The notes under the pieces were generated by a model that did not search any database, had not been told where the DNA came from, and saw only the letters and a program-made list of their open reading frames with translations. A program made the translations under genes and the position numbers. Below, in pieces: positions 33,640 through 43,906 of a stretch of 64,000 nucleotides of DNA (the stretch's first letter is position 1; every line of letters starts with the position of its first letter). The stretch is from contig CM024760.1 of the NCBI GenBank assembly GCA_014218235.1, forward strand, positions 70,000,961-70,064,960, in the 5' to 3' direction. This DNA is from Colocasia esculenta (taxonomy: Eukaryota; Streptophyta; Magnoliopsida; Alismatales; Araceae).

Positions 33640-34015
33640 AAGGTGCTTCGGATGGTAGAAATACAACGTGAATATGCAAAGTGCCAAGCTTCGACTGACC
33701 AGGTGTAGAAGTGAACATCCGAAGTCACAACGTCAAAATGATCTTCATCGGTTGAAGTGACTTCGTCATATTCGAAGCTTAGCTTTGTGTATGACGAAGT
33801 TCCACTTCGTCATATCCGAAGTCCAGCTTCGTATATGATGAAGTTACATTTCATCTGACAAAGAGCAATATATAACATCTGAAGTCATTGTTGAATTTAG
33901 TCTTAATCGGGCAAAGTGACTTCGTCATATACGAAGCTCATTGTTGAATTTAGTCTTAATCGGGCGAAATGACTTCGTCATATCCGAAGCTTAGCTTCGT
34001 ATATGACAAAGTTTT
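33640..34015. repeat. Array of long inverted repeats with ACTTCGTCATATCCGAAGC arms
   Basis: At least four units occur. Two clear hairpins lie at 33760-33800 and 33970-34012: an ACTTCGTCATAT(C/T)CGAAGC arm, a TTAG loop and a matching arm GCTTCGTATATGACGAAGT. Arms are about 18-19 bases with few mismatches. Confidence 0.85.
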
Positions 34016-34274
34016 GCTTCGACTGACTGCGACCAAAAGTGAACATCCGATGTTCATTTGAGCATGATGTCAAAATGGCCAGTCAATTTAGACCTATAAA
34101 CATGAATCAAATTAATTGCAACATGAAAGCACTTAAGTTTATCAACAAACCAATGATATTATGATGACAACAAGATAAGCCATGATTATGTTAGCATATG
34201 TCAGCATCAAAACATATCAAATCAATCATCATCAAAACAATGATTATGGTTGTTCACATAACCATAACTCAACA

Positions 34275-34975
34275 ACTCAAGGATTTGAAGATGGATCTCT
34301 CAAGCTGTCTCCTAAGTCACAACGTTCAAATTTCTGAAAGGGCTATATTCCAACGGAAAACAAGACTCTAAAGTTTATATAAAGTGCTGAAGTTTCTCTG
34401 TGAAACATATACATCAACACATCAAAAAATACAGAGAGACAAGAAGCAACGAAGCACAAAAGAGAAGAGTGCACACATAAATTCTGAAAGAGAGCAATCT
34501 GTGCAAGTAAGTCAACTCCAAGCTCTCCTGGTCTTCTGCATTCAGAAAGCTTGTCTGTGGGTGGTTTTGATAGTCTGAGTTCTTCTTCTCACTCCACCCT
34601 CTAGTCTGAAAGAGTTTAGAACTTTCAAGCATATTTGTATGTCTCTTTCTGTTCTTCTGTGTTTGCACATTCTCTGAGCAAGCACTCTGTCAACACCTCA
34701 TTCAGAGTAGAAACTAGCAGGGGGTTTTAGTGGAAAATCCCAAGTTGTGCTTGGAGACTAGACGTAGGACTCCTAATTGAAAGGAGATCCGAACTAGGAT
34801 AAATTTCTTGTGTAATGTTTGTGATTGTTTTCGCCTAGTTACACTTGTTTCACACACACCACAAAAGGTTCTAACACTTTTGTCAAGTGCTCTTTCAGAT
34901 TCGGATAACTTTAAAATTTGCAAGAAGTCCTATTCACCCCCCTCTAAGACATCTAAAGCTCCATCTAGATGCAAT
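34275..34975 (+). mobile_element. Copia LTR fragment G, plus orientation
   Basis: TATATAAA at 34376-34383 is followed by an R-U5-like region that ends with CCTATTCACCCCCCTCTAAGA at about 34930-34950, the block seen near the U5 end of Sirevirus LTRs. No PBS follows. D appears to be inserted in its U3, so the left part would lie beyond D. The right edge is not exact. Confidence 0.55.
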
Positions 34976-35700
34976 AAAGTCACAGGCTACTTTGGTCTTG
35001 TAGGTTTTGTTTGCAAGCTTCCCACGTCATGGTCGTGTCGTCATACTTTCTCATTTAATCTCCCTGCAAGGGATCAGGACATGAAAACTAGACTTTTCTT
35101 TCTAGAGATATCCTAGGTTAGAGATAAAAATAAACAATACCATATCATGTATAAAGTCTATGTGAAAGGACAATAGTAGGTATACATAGCAGTCTCTGTA
35201 TACCTATTTTGGGATGTGAAAAAGACCTTTGTATGTACCCGTATTTTATTCTCAGAAAAATGTAGCAGACTACCAATCAGCATAATAAATGCCTTGACTA
35301 AAGAAAAAAAGTAATAATAATGAAATAGTTCATACTTTTTACCATAACTGGGATTATGAAATGACGAATCTATATCACACAAATTAACCAATGTGATCAT
35401 CGAAGTATTTCATTTTAAACAATGGAATATAGAACTTTAGTCATTCTTAAGTTTTTCATACATGTATGTTTCAACAAATATTTTTCTCAAATTATCATAA
35501 ATTTTTGTAAGTTATTATGTTAAGAAAGTCATGATATAAAAATATTGAAAAATTATTTCTATCGCCAACACAATATTCAAGAAATAACAAGAATTAAATA
35601 ATTATGCCATTTTATAATTACATATATGATTAATGGTTTTATAATTTATACATATAAGTTGCATGATTTATACTCAAAGATTTGTCTTCCATAGAAAGAT
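34976..35700. other. AT-rich stretch with no recognised gene
   Basis: I find no coding signature or element end. A perfect inverted repeat lies at 35177-35206. The rest is AT-rich and probably old repeat sequence. Confidence 0.4.
35177..35206. repeat. Perfect 10-bp stem inverted repeat
   Basis: TAGGTATACA (35177-35186) and TGTATACCTA (35197-35206) pair perfectly around a 10-base loop. Nothing around it shows a function. Confidence 0.7.
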
Positions 35701-35999
35701 AAGAAAGTCTTCTTTAAGTTGTAGAAAAACTTTGAACATCAGTCAAAATGAAAAGTCTACATAAGTCTTAGAAAGCTTTGAACATCAGTCAAAGTGAGAA
35801 ACTAGAGTTGAAAATGTCAAATGATTTTCTACAATTGAAGTGAAAAGATCGACTCTATATAAGTTGAAAACAAATTATCAGTTGAAAAGCTACTTGGTGT
35901 AGTCAGAAAGGTGATCGACACTTTCGCTATACTAACCATGAACTTAATCGAGGAGCACATCACAGATCCTATTCGATTGATAAAGCCTCACCGAGGACA

Positions 36000-36245
36000 A
36001 TTGGTCAGTGTTTCGAGATCCTTGGTTTTCGAGTAGGGGCCTTTGAGGCATAAGGTCATGTTGTATTGCTTCTGAGATGTCTGAGGTCATTGGCTTCTGA
36101 GCAAGGGCCTTTGAGGTGCATGGTCATGCTCGGTTGCCTTTGAGATTTTCAAGGACACGTGGTGGACAAGCAATGACCAAGAGAAAGGGCATGCTCTATT
36201 GCCTCTGAGATGTCTGAGGACACGTAGAGGACAAGCGCGGAAAAA
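36000..36245. repeat. Imperfect tandem repeat, about 75-nt units
   Basis: Roughly three copies share GCCTTTGAGG, GGTCATG, TTGCCTCTGAGATGTCTGAGG and GACAAGC words. It lies in LTR H between stretches of the TTCGACT array. Confidence 0.6.
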
Positions 36246-36289
36246 AGCCTCCTCATTATTCATTAGTTGAAATGTTAAGTCGAAGAGAA

Positions 36290-37090
36290 AAACATCAGTC
36301 AATATTGAAATGAGACTTTAACTCAAGATGTAGGTCCTCATCGGTTGAAGCTGAACTTCAACTGATAGAAAAATTTTACTCTAGTCGAAATGGTAAAAGA
36401 ATCAATTGAGACTTCTAGTTGTAAGTCGAAGTGAAGAAATCATCAATTAAAAACAAACGTCAGTCGAAGATAGACTTCAACTCTTCATGGGCTTCGACTT
36501 ATGAAACGCATGCACTTCAACTCGTGAAGTAAGTTTTCATCAGTCAAAGATAGACTTCGACTCGTGAAGAACATGAAATTTTCGACTTGTGATAGACATG
36601 AAGACTTTGATTTATGAATATTGTCAAAACTTTGACTTGTGAAGATAATAGAAACTTTGACTTATGAATAACGTGAAAACTTCGACTCACAAAGATAGCA
36701 AAAACTTCGACTTATGAAAATCACATAAACTTTGACTTATGAATAATATGAAAACTTCAACTTATGATGTAAGTCATTATCAGTCAAAGATATACTTCAA
36801 CTGATCATGAAAACTTCAACTTATGAAGATCACAAAACTTCAACTTATGAAGAACAAGAAAACTTCGACTCATGATGGAAGTCTTCTTCAATCGAAGACA
36901 AATTTCAACTTGTGAAGATGGACTTCAACTCTTTAAGAAAAACACGAACTTTGACTCTTGAGAAACAAGAACTTCAACTGTTGAAGGAACATCGACTGCT
37001 GAAGGAAACCTTGTCTTCAGTCGAAGTAGGGCTTCGACTCCTAAATAGACTTAGCTTTCAAATTGTGAGCTCTAAGAATTAATCTACAGT
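36290..37090. repeat. ACTTCGACT(T/C)ATGAAGA word array
   Basis: More than twenty variants of AACTT(C/T)GACTTATGAA and CAGTCGAAGATAGACTTC recur at 25-40 base spacing. Forward and reverse-complement forms of TTCGACT alternate. Confidence 0.8.
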
Positions 37091-37403
37091 CAAAGTAACA
37101 CTTAGGCAAATTTATTCAATTCCTGGTATGAAGTTTTCAATCATCAAAACAATAAGGGACTTTTAAAATACTTTTGCTATTAATTAAAACTTTAGAAATC
37201 AAGTAAACCATAAAATATGTAATTTCATGTACTATAACAATTTTTCTAATAATCAAATAATTAACTAAATATGTTATAAGCATTTTCTTAATCAAGCTAT
37301 AACTATTTCTTTTATCAAAACCAAAATCATCATAACTAAGTTTCTTTTATCATCAATCAAAGCTGAATTGATTAAGTGTTATTATAACCATGCATGCTTC
37401 AAC

Positions 37404-38059
37404 AATCTCTCCATTTTCACTGATGAAAAACCTTTTAATAAACAATAAATTGTTATGATGATTTCTATTTTTATGTTATTTCCCCTTTTAATGTATTCTC
37501 CCCTTGTAATATTATTATTCTCCCTTTTTACATTATTATTCTTCTCTTTAAACTTTATTCTTCTCCCCCTTTTGTCATCATTAGAAAGGGAAAACAAGGA
37601 ATTGCTAAGGAGGGAGCTGTCTGAACTGAAATGGGTTGGAGGACTGGAATAGCTTTAGGCTTTGGAGGTTGAGTGGGAGATGAAGATGGGTGTATGTGGA
37701 TTTCTTCTTAAATCTCCCCTTAATAGGATATTCTATTCTGAGTTCTAACAGTACTTGACTAATGGTATCTATGACAATGACTGATGGAGATGAGTAGTGT
37801 TTTAGAGGGTAGAAAAAACAAAAAATTTCTACCTTCAAGATGTGTTACTTGCATAGATTAAACAAAGCATGTTTCAGAGAAATTCTGATACTGCTTGTTG
37901 ATTCATTTGTTGTAGATAATCTTAGAGAGTTTGAAAATGCAAGGGTAGGTTTCGATGAGAGATAGAGACGATTTGTGTATATAAAGGGTTCAAAAAAGAG
38001 GGAAATGTGTTTGGAAATTAAAGGTTGTTGGTTGATAACAAGAGATCTATGGCTAAGAT
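37404..38059 (-). mobile_element. Internal 3' region of element H with PPT-like runs
   Basis: CTCCCC-rich runs (minus-strand purine tracts) occur at about 37404, 37482, 37498, 37523, 37561 and 37710. I recognise no coding sequence in it. It is cut at 38059 by LTR I. Confidence 0.5.
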
Positions 38060-39355
38060 TGTTGTACTATGTAGATTTTGATAATCACAAAACACTATAT
38101 TGTGTTGATGAGTTCTAAATTGATATTTTTATATTGATGTTGATGGTCTAATTTGTGTATTAAGTGTGTAGCATAATGGGTCAAATTTATAATTGTAAGT
38201 TGAACGACAATGACTAAGCCAAGACTGCATTACAAGAATTATAACCATAAAAAAATGACAGACGGTCAACTGAACCCTGATTATCGGTAGACCAATTATT
38301 CCAGGGAATAGGGTTTCCAAGTCACAGAGAATGGTCGTCCGACCTCTAATTTTTGGTCGATTGATGCCCTGATCTATGTTCAGGTCAATGTCCATCCAGA
38401 AAGCTGCCAGAAATGACAAGTGAATTCGGTCAACGGAACTTTGTTTTCAGTCGACTGAAACTACCAGAGCATCCAACTTACTCTAGGCATGAAGAATGGT
38501 TGACCGAACATGATAAATTGGTCGACCGATTCTGACGACACAGTTTCCTTATTTAAAGAGGACTCTTTCCTCCATTTGGTTTCCAACCCAGAATTTGTCC
38601 AAGATTTGTTCTTTTGGTATTGGTGTATAAATACAAACATATTTTGAAGCCCCAAAGGAGAGCCCATCATTTAGGAGAAGTGTTCATCATCTTTCTAGGG
38701 CTTAGGGTGATTTCAAGAGGAGGTCTGCAACTAGCCTTGAGGTCAAGTATTCAAGTCCTCTAGACATTCCAAGAAGTTGTTGATTTGAAAGGCGTGGACT
38801 TGGTGCTACATCTTGTGATTCTTCATTCTGAAGTGTTCTACTTTGGCTAGTTTGTCATCGTGACATCGTCGGACAGAGACGACTACAAAGGTCAGATCTT
38901 TGTGACAAGGGGAATCTACACTTCAGTGTTTAGCTTGTTGTTTCTCCTATCCAAGTCTTTATTTGTTCATATCTAAACCTGAGGACATTTTATGCATGTG
39001 TGTTCAGATTGTGAGCACTGTGTGGGTTGTCTCGTCCCCTGACACGAGGTGGGGTTGGTGTTGTCCCTGGGAAACAACATTGTGTGTGTGGAGGGTTTTA
39101 TCAGTTTGTACCCGAATGTAGGCAGACACATGGTGTTGCTGAACCACTCTAAAATCCTGCGTGTCATTATAGTTTGATCTGTTTCATTTATCTTCATTCT
39201 ACGCACGCTAGGATAGCCGATAACCTGGTTTCATTTGTTGATATTGCTTCCACTATGTGAAAGTTTCTATTGTTAGGCTAAAAAGTTTTTAGTTTGGTAA
39301 TCAACCTATTCACCCCTCCTCTCTTGGTTGACCATTGCACACATTTTTTACAACG
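38060..39355 (+). mobile_element. Copia LTR I, plus orientation (5' LTR)
   Basis: It starts TGTTGTACTATG and contains GATAATCACAAAACAC near the start. GGTCAACTGAAC / GGTCGACCGATT-type words lie at 38250-38540, TATAAATA at 38626-38633, and an R-U5 with CTGAACCACTCTAAAATCC. It ends near CAAC at 39354/39355, followed by a slightly decayed PBS. It is related to LTR J, which lies inverted to the right. Confidence 0.8.
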
Positions 39356-39357
39356 GT

Positions 39358-39369
39358 TGGCATCAGAGT
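39358..39369 (+). promoter_or_regulatory. Decayed primer binding site of element I
   Basis: TGGCATCAGAGT differs from TGGTATCAGAGC at two places and lies at the LTR edge. Confidence 0.75.
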
Positions 39370-39404
39370 AGGTTGCTCTTAATAAAGAGTGATCCCTGTG
39401 TGCA

Positions 39405-39603
39405 ATGACAGGCAAAGGGTTGATCCCCAAGGGGCACTCCATCCACCGTTCTCCATTCGTTGACAATAGTAATTACACATATTAGAAAAATTGGATGCAC
39501 ATATTTCTTTGAGCTCAAGATTATCAGATTTGAAAAGTTGTGAGTACCAGTCCTTATCAATTGCCAAAAGATGAAGGGAAATGGATAGAGGATCATATTA
39601 AAG
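39405..39603 (+). pseudogene. Copia gag N-terminus fragment of element I
   Basis: From an ATG at 39405 the frame reads MTGKGLIPKGHSIHRSPFVD, the conserved Gag start, then TAG at 39483 where Trp is usual. The frame then carries QDYQI, KVVST and YQLPKDE motifs with two TGA codons. It stops abruptly near 39603, so only about 65 codons remain. All three stops can be explained by C-to-T or G-to-A changes. Confidence 0.75.
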
Positions 39604-40248
39604 CTTGGATTTTAGAGTGGTTCGGCATTTTTCTGCAGAAAACAACTTATGCAGTTCAACCATACATCTAACCCAGGCAAACAACTTGTGCAGTTTGACA
39701 TTACATCATATTAAAAATCCAAGCTTAATTATGAAGGTTCGACATTACTGACACGAACAAACAACACCAGACTACCTCTTAGTCTCGTAGTTACAGACCA
39801 ATAGTCTAACTACAGCTCCACCTCTAAAAGTGCAAGAAACTATGGAGACCAACCAACACCACCTAAGGATTCTGGAGTCCCTAAAGAGAGGTAGTGGAAA
39901 CACTGGACTAGTTGGGGACCAGTACGTTTACTGGTGTCTGTCCCCTAACCACGAGCGCGCTACGAGCGATCGCACTCCCACACCGAGAGTTGCTGCCCTA
40001 CGTCATCTTTCACTCAGTCGGACGTGCTACAACTTAACAAAAGGGAAGTGAGGGTGTCTAGAAAGATGACAAAGACCTTGACGGTACACCATACCAGGAC
40101 AAACCCTGAGCACACATAGTACCTGGGTCATATAGAACTTGGGGTACCCAACTAGAGAGATATCTAGGGAAGTGTCGAGCCACCTAGCTCCATACCACAT
40201 ACATACAATCACAATCCATGGAAATCGTTGCTTATAAGAACCTCATTT
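39604..40248 (-). mobile_element. Fragment of a minus-strand Copia-type LTR, no gene
   Basis: It begins with ATTTTAGAGTGGTTCGGC, the minus-strand form of the R-U5 block seen in I and J. A 42-nt unit (AACAACTT(A/G)TGCAGTT) is repeated twice at 39625-39700. The rest is unassigned. Confidence 0.4.
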
Positions 40249-41664
40249 TGATGAGAAATATGTGCGATGATCAACAAAGAGGGGAGGGGTGAATTGGTTA
40301 TCGCCAAAATAAAAATTCTTTTATAGAATAGACTAAACTCAATTAAGCTAATCTATTAAGCAAGATGCACAACATAATATGAAAATAGAAACAACCAAAC
40401 CAACTATCCTAACGTGCGTAGAATGGAGGTAGAAGAGATGGATTAAACCATAAATTGCACATAGGATTTTAGAGTGGTTCGGCCAACACACTGTGTGTGC
40501 GCCTACATCCACTACCTCACACCCCCATGAGGAGTTTTCTTCACTTGTTCCATGGTACAAGCAGATAAATCCCTCCACACACACACACCATTGTTTTTGG
40601 GAACAACAATAACCCCACCTTGTTTTCTGGGACGAGATAACCTGATATGTAGCACGCGCATACACCATACACAAACCACACAATTTGTTTTTGGTCCAGA
40701 TAAGAATAAATAGAAAAACTTGGACATGAGAATAATAATTAAACACAGGAGTAAAGATTCCCCCTGTCATAAAAAGTTGGCCTTTGTAATTGTCTTTGTC
40801 CGACGATGTCACAATGTAGACTTGGCTGATGTAGAATGCTTCAGAACGAAGTCCTGCAACACGCAGCACCAAGTCCATGCCTTTCATATCAACAACAACT
40901 TCTTGGACCTTCTGGAAGACTTCTGGACGATGAAGTCTCGTTCTTCAGGCTTCTATAGGTTCAAAGCATCTGTTGACTCTCTCTAGGGTAGCACAACCTC
41001 TCTTGAACTCTAGGGCACAAGAACAAACTCTTGGAGGTGTGTAGAACTCTTCCAAATCACGAGAAGATGTTGTATTTATAATCCCAAGATATCTCTCAAA
41101 GTTTTGAAGGAGTTCGACCCTCATAAGACTCTTTTTAGGAAAGTCTGCATCGGAATCTCTAGAATCGATTGCCCTAAATTCATAAATCGGTCATCCGATT
41201 TGATCACTGTTCCAATACCAATGTTTCTGGGAAAACCGGTCATCCTAAAAAACAAAATCGGTTGACCAATTTTACCTTGTGTGTCGACACCACTGCAATA
41301 TGTGTTGACACCATTGCAACATTAAACTCTAGAAACTTGATGTGTCGACACACAATTGACATGTGTCTACGCACCTGTGGACATGTGTCAACACCATTGA
41401 AACATGCGTCGACACACTCTTCAACAAATCTTAACATGTTTTCTTTTTCTGTTTTGACTTGCCCTTGGCCTTGCAAAGTCCATTTCAACATGACTTTTGG
41501 ACTACTTTGCTGCACACTTAACACACAAAGTAGACCATCAAATTAAATATAAATAAACCAAATACTTAGGTCATTAAGATGAATACCAATTGGTTCTTTG
41601 TGATCTTTTCAACATAAATGAAAATTAGTGTTTTTGTGATCATCGAAATTTACAGAGTACAACA
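40249..41664 (-). mobile_element. Copia LTR J, minus orientation (3' LTR)
   Basis: It runs from TGATGAGAAATATG to GTACAACA. Its left part is colinear with the right part of LTR I read backwards (GAGGGGAGGGGTGAAT, GTGGTTCGG, the AGTCCATGCC block). The minus-strand TATA box is at 41073-41080. Degenerate TGTGTCGACACA words lie at 41280-41416. A PPT follows at 41665, so the element's body lies to the right. Open frames inside (for example 40348-40887) are LTR sequence. Confidence 0.8.
41280..41416. repeat. Degenerate TGTGTCGACACA array in LTR J
   Basis: Six variants lie at about 41280, 41301, 41341, 41361, 41384 and 41404 (for example TGTGTTGACACC and TGCGTCGACACA). The consensus is the same 12-mer palindrome found perfect in LTR F. 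Confidence 0.8.
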
Positions 41665-42218
41665 ATCTCCCCTTTTTTGATGATGATAAAACACTTGTAG
41701 ATTTTTCACACAAAACACAACATTTGATTTTTGATTCCAATTTGTTGTTCCATTTATTTTATTTTTTACACAACACACATGCATGCAAGTATTCATAGTC
41801 ATGCAATTACTCCCCCTCTCAAATGTACTTTTAACTGCGCTTTTGAACACAATCTCTCCCCCAAACCAAAAATACAAAATCTACATATTCTCTCCCCCCT
41901 TTTTGATAGTATCAAAAAGTGGGTTGTAATAGGGATAAGAAATACAATTGGCTCAATGACAAAGTATGGATATTAAGAATTCTCTATGGGGAGATTAAGG
42001 AAGTGCATGCTCTAAGAATTAGCCATGTTATAGCCTATGTATTTAATCAAGTTCTCAAAATGCACTTAAAATTAAAACCATGAAAAGTGATCTGAGAGAC
42101 ATGATTACAAGGCACCACACCTGATGATAAACAGAAATTCCAACTAACACTAATGAATACTCTCAATCTTACACATGCATGATGGACCCTTAATTTTTCA
42201 TAGCTATCACTCAATCCC

Positions 42219-42220
<2 letters not shown>
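41665..42220 (-). mobile_element. Internal 3' region of element J with multiplied PPTs
   Basis: Minus-strand purine tracts lie at about 41665-41679, 41812-41822, 41853-41863 and 41892-41905. The first abuts the LTR. No coding signature was found. Confidence 0.6.
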
Positions 42221-42270
<50 letters not shown>

Positions 42271-42310
42271 GAAACCAATTGATATCAAACTTTTTTTTTT
42301 TTTTGTTTCT
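42221..42310. repeat. (TA)n microsatellite and two poly-T runs
   Basis: About 33 bases of TA repeat are followed by 16 T, a short spacer and about 14 T. Confidence 0.9.
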
Positions 42311-42668
42311 TTTCTTTCATGTTTGAGGAAAGTATTGTCGTTTGACGCGAGGCTCCTCACTTGTTCAGTGGAAAGACCAGTTACTAAGCTCAGTTCCTCC
42401 TTATCTAGATAGGTAGCTTTTTCCTCAGGAGTTACTACAAATCAAGTGGATTTTAAGCATTACAATGATGAGCAAGTAGCTCCTTAAAATATTGTTAAAC
42501 ATTTCAAGCGTTGTATTTTTGCTATGACAAAACCTTTTAAGACAGACTTTCTACAAACAAATCTATTGGAATATACCACAAGAAATATGACATGTATGAT
42601 ACAGTATCTATCAGCACTGTCTTACAAAAATCTCTCCAAGTCCACAATGTATACTATGTACCATACTA
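42311..42668. other. No recognised feature
   Basis: This is a moderately AT-rich stretch between the poly-T runs and the palindrome array. I see no ORF, LTR end or repeat in it. Confidence 0.4.
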
Positions 42669-43129
42669 ACTCCGACTCCTGAAAAGTCGAAGTGTTGCAC
42701 CATTTGATAAACAGGTAGTACTCCGACTATGGAAAAGTCGAAGTCTGACAAGACTGACTCCTGAAAAGTTGAAGTCTAGCTGAACTCCGACTTCTTAAAA
42801 GTCGAAGTCTGTTTAGACTCCGACTCCTTAGAAGTTGAAGTATGACTTGCTATCAAATGATCCTTCACTCCGACTTCTGAGACGTTGAAGTCCTCTCACT
42901 CCGACTCCTAAGAAGTCAAAGTCTTTTACTCCAACTCCTTGAAAGTTGAAGTCTATTTTTGTTTGCACTCCGACTCCCCAAAAGTCGAAGTATGACATCG
43001 ATTGATGCTCTTATCACACCGACTTTCCAAAAGTCAAAGTTTATGATCAATGTCTCACTGCGACTTCTGTATAGTCAAAGTTCATCATGCATCTCTTATC
43101 TTTGACTCTGACTTTTGAAAAGTCGAAGT
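42669..43129. repeat. About twelve copies of a 25-nt imperfect palindrome
   Basis: The consensus has arms ACTCCGACT and AGTCGAAGT around a 7-base centre (CCTGAAA-like). Clear copies start at 42669, 42720, 42785, 42816, 42869, 42898, 42928, 42966, 43016, 43056 and 43105, plus a shorter one at 42753. Spacing varies from about 4 to 30 bases. Confidence 0.9.
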
Positions 43130-43906
43130 AACCTATATAAAATTCTATGTACTTAACACTTAACATTTTTTATGATAATTTGTCATTCCACAGAATCCAT
43201 GAAATCTTAATCTTGTTTATTTCAAGTTATTTGTTATTCCAATGGGATCCTTTACAGAATGAATAACAATTACATATCTTACAGAATAATGCTTTTCTTG
43301 CTACCACCATTTAAATTTTCTGTTAAGTAGGTAAAATTATATTCAAAATGACCACATAAATTATCTTTGATAAGATCTAAAACAATTATACAAATTGGTC
43401 TCTTCCTTTCTGTCAGAAGCATAGTCCTTTCTATTTTGACAAAAGATATGCATTGGTAGGTATAAGCAACATGGGCTATCTGTTAGAACCCACCTACCAT
43501 ATCTGCTTTTTGTCAGAAATTCCTTATTTTCAGGATACAACTATCTGTCTGCTCTTTAATGCAATGAACATCTGTCCATCCGAGGTTCTTTATACTTTAC
43601 ATATATTTCCATCTCACCTACCTCCAAAAGGACAAAGGTACCTGTGCTTCCTTACCTTGCAGACAATTAGATACCTACTGAAGCCAGTTTACAGATCATT
43701 AATAGAAGCTATGTACATAGCCTGAAGACGTTGGAACTCCAAAAGCTGAAGGACTGATGAATATAACGAAAGTCTCAAAATGTCTACATCCAAGGATCAA
43801 CGACTATTCTTCAAATGACTAGTTTTCTAACGGATAGTTTCAAATGTGAAATTAAAGCTTCTGAAGCTCATATATAGAAGCTGGAGTTTGAACAAGAACA
43901 TACTAC
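43130..43906 (+). mobile_element. Probable Copia LTR fragment M (U3 end), plus orientation
   Basis: This follows the palindrome array and contains CTCATATATAGAAG at about 43867-43880, a possible TATA box at a distance like that in other LTRs here. It is cut at 43906 by the start of element E. No protein signature was found. Confidence 0.4.

Larger units (their letters stand above)
32922..34274 (-). mobile_element. 5' LTR of Copia element D, remaining segment (R and U3)
   Basis: Together with 12573-13016 and 29903-29954 this makes an LTR of about 1.85 kb, close in size to the LTR of K. The minus-strand TATA box (TATAAATA) is at 33168-33175. Upstream of it on the minus strand (to the right) lie two arrays (33290-33570 and 33640-34015). 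The proposed end is CTCAACA at 34274, the usual Copia LTR terminus. A shorter Copia LTR follows in the other orientation. Confidence 0.7.
35701..37403 (-). mobile_element. Copia LTR H with TTCGACT-type array (left edge uncertain)
   Basis: The right end is ...GCTTCAACA at 37403, followed by ATCTCTCCATTTTC and other CTCCCC-rich runs, the minus-strand PPT side of a Sirevirus-like element. The LTR is therefore the 3' LTR of a minus-strand element whose interior starts at 37404. It is filled with an array of AGTCGAAG / CTTCGACT words from about 35710 to 37090. I could not find the left (U5) end. Confidence 0.55.

Noticed and set aside
40348..40887. Open frame of 179 codons on the minus strand
   Set aside because: It lies in the R-U5 part of LTR J, has no domain signature, and LTR I lacks the same frame.
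38060..41664. LTRs I and J as the two ends of one element
   Set aside because: They are in opposite orientation, and each has its PBS or PPT facing away from a common interior.
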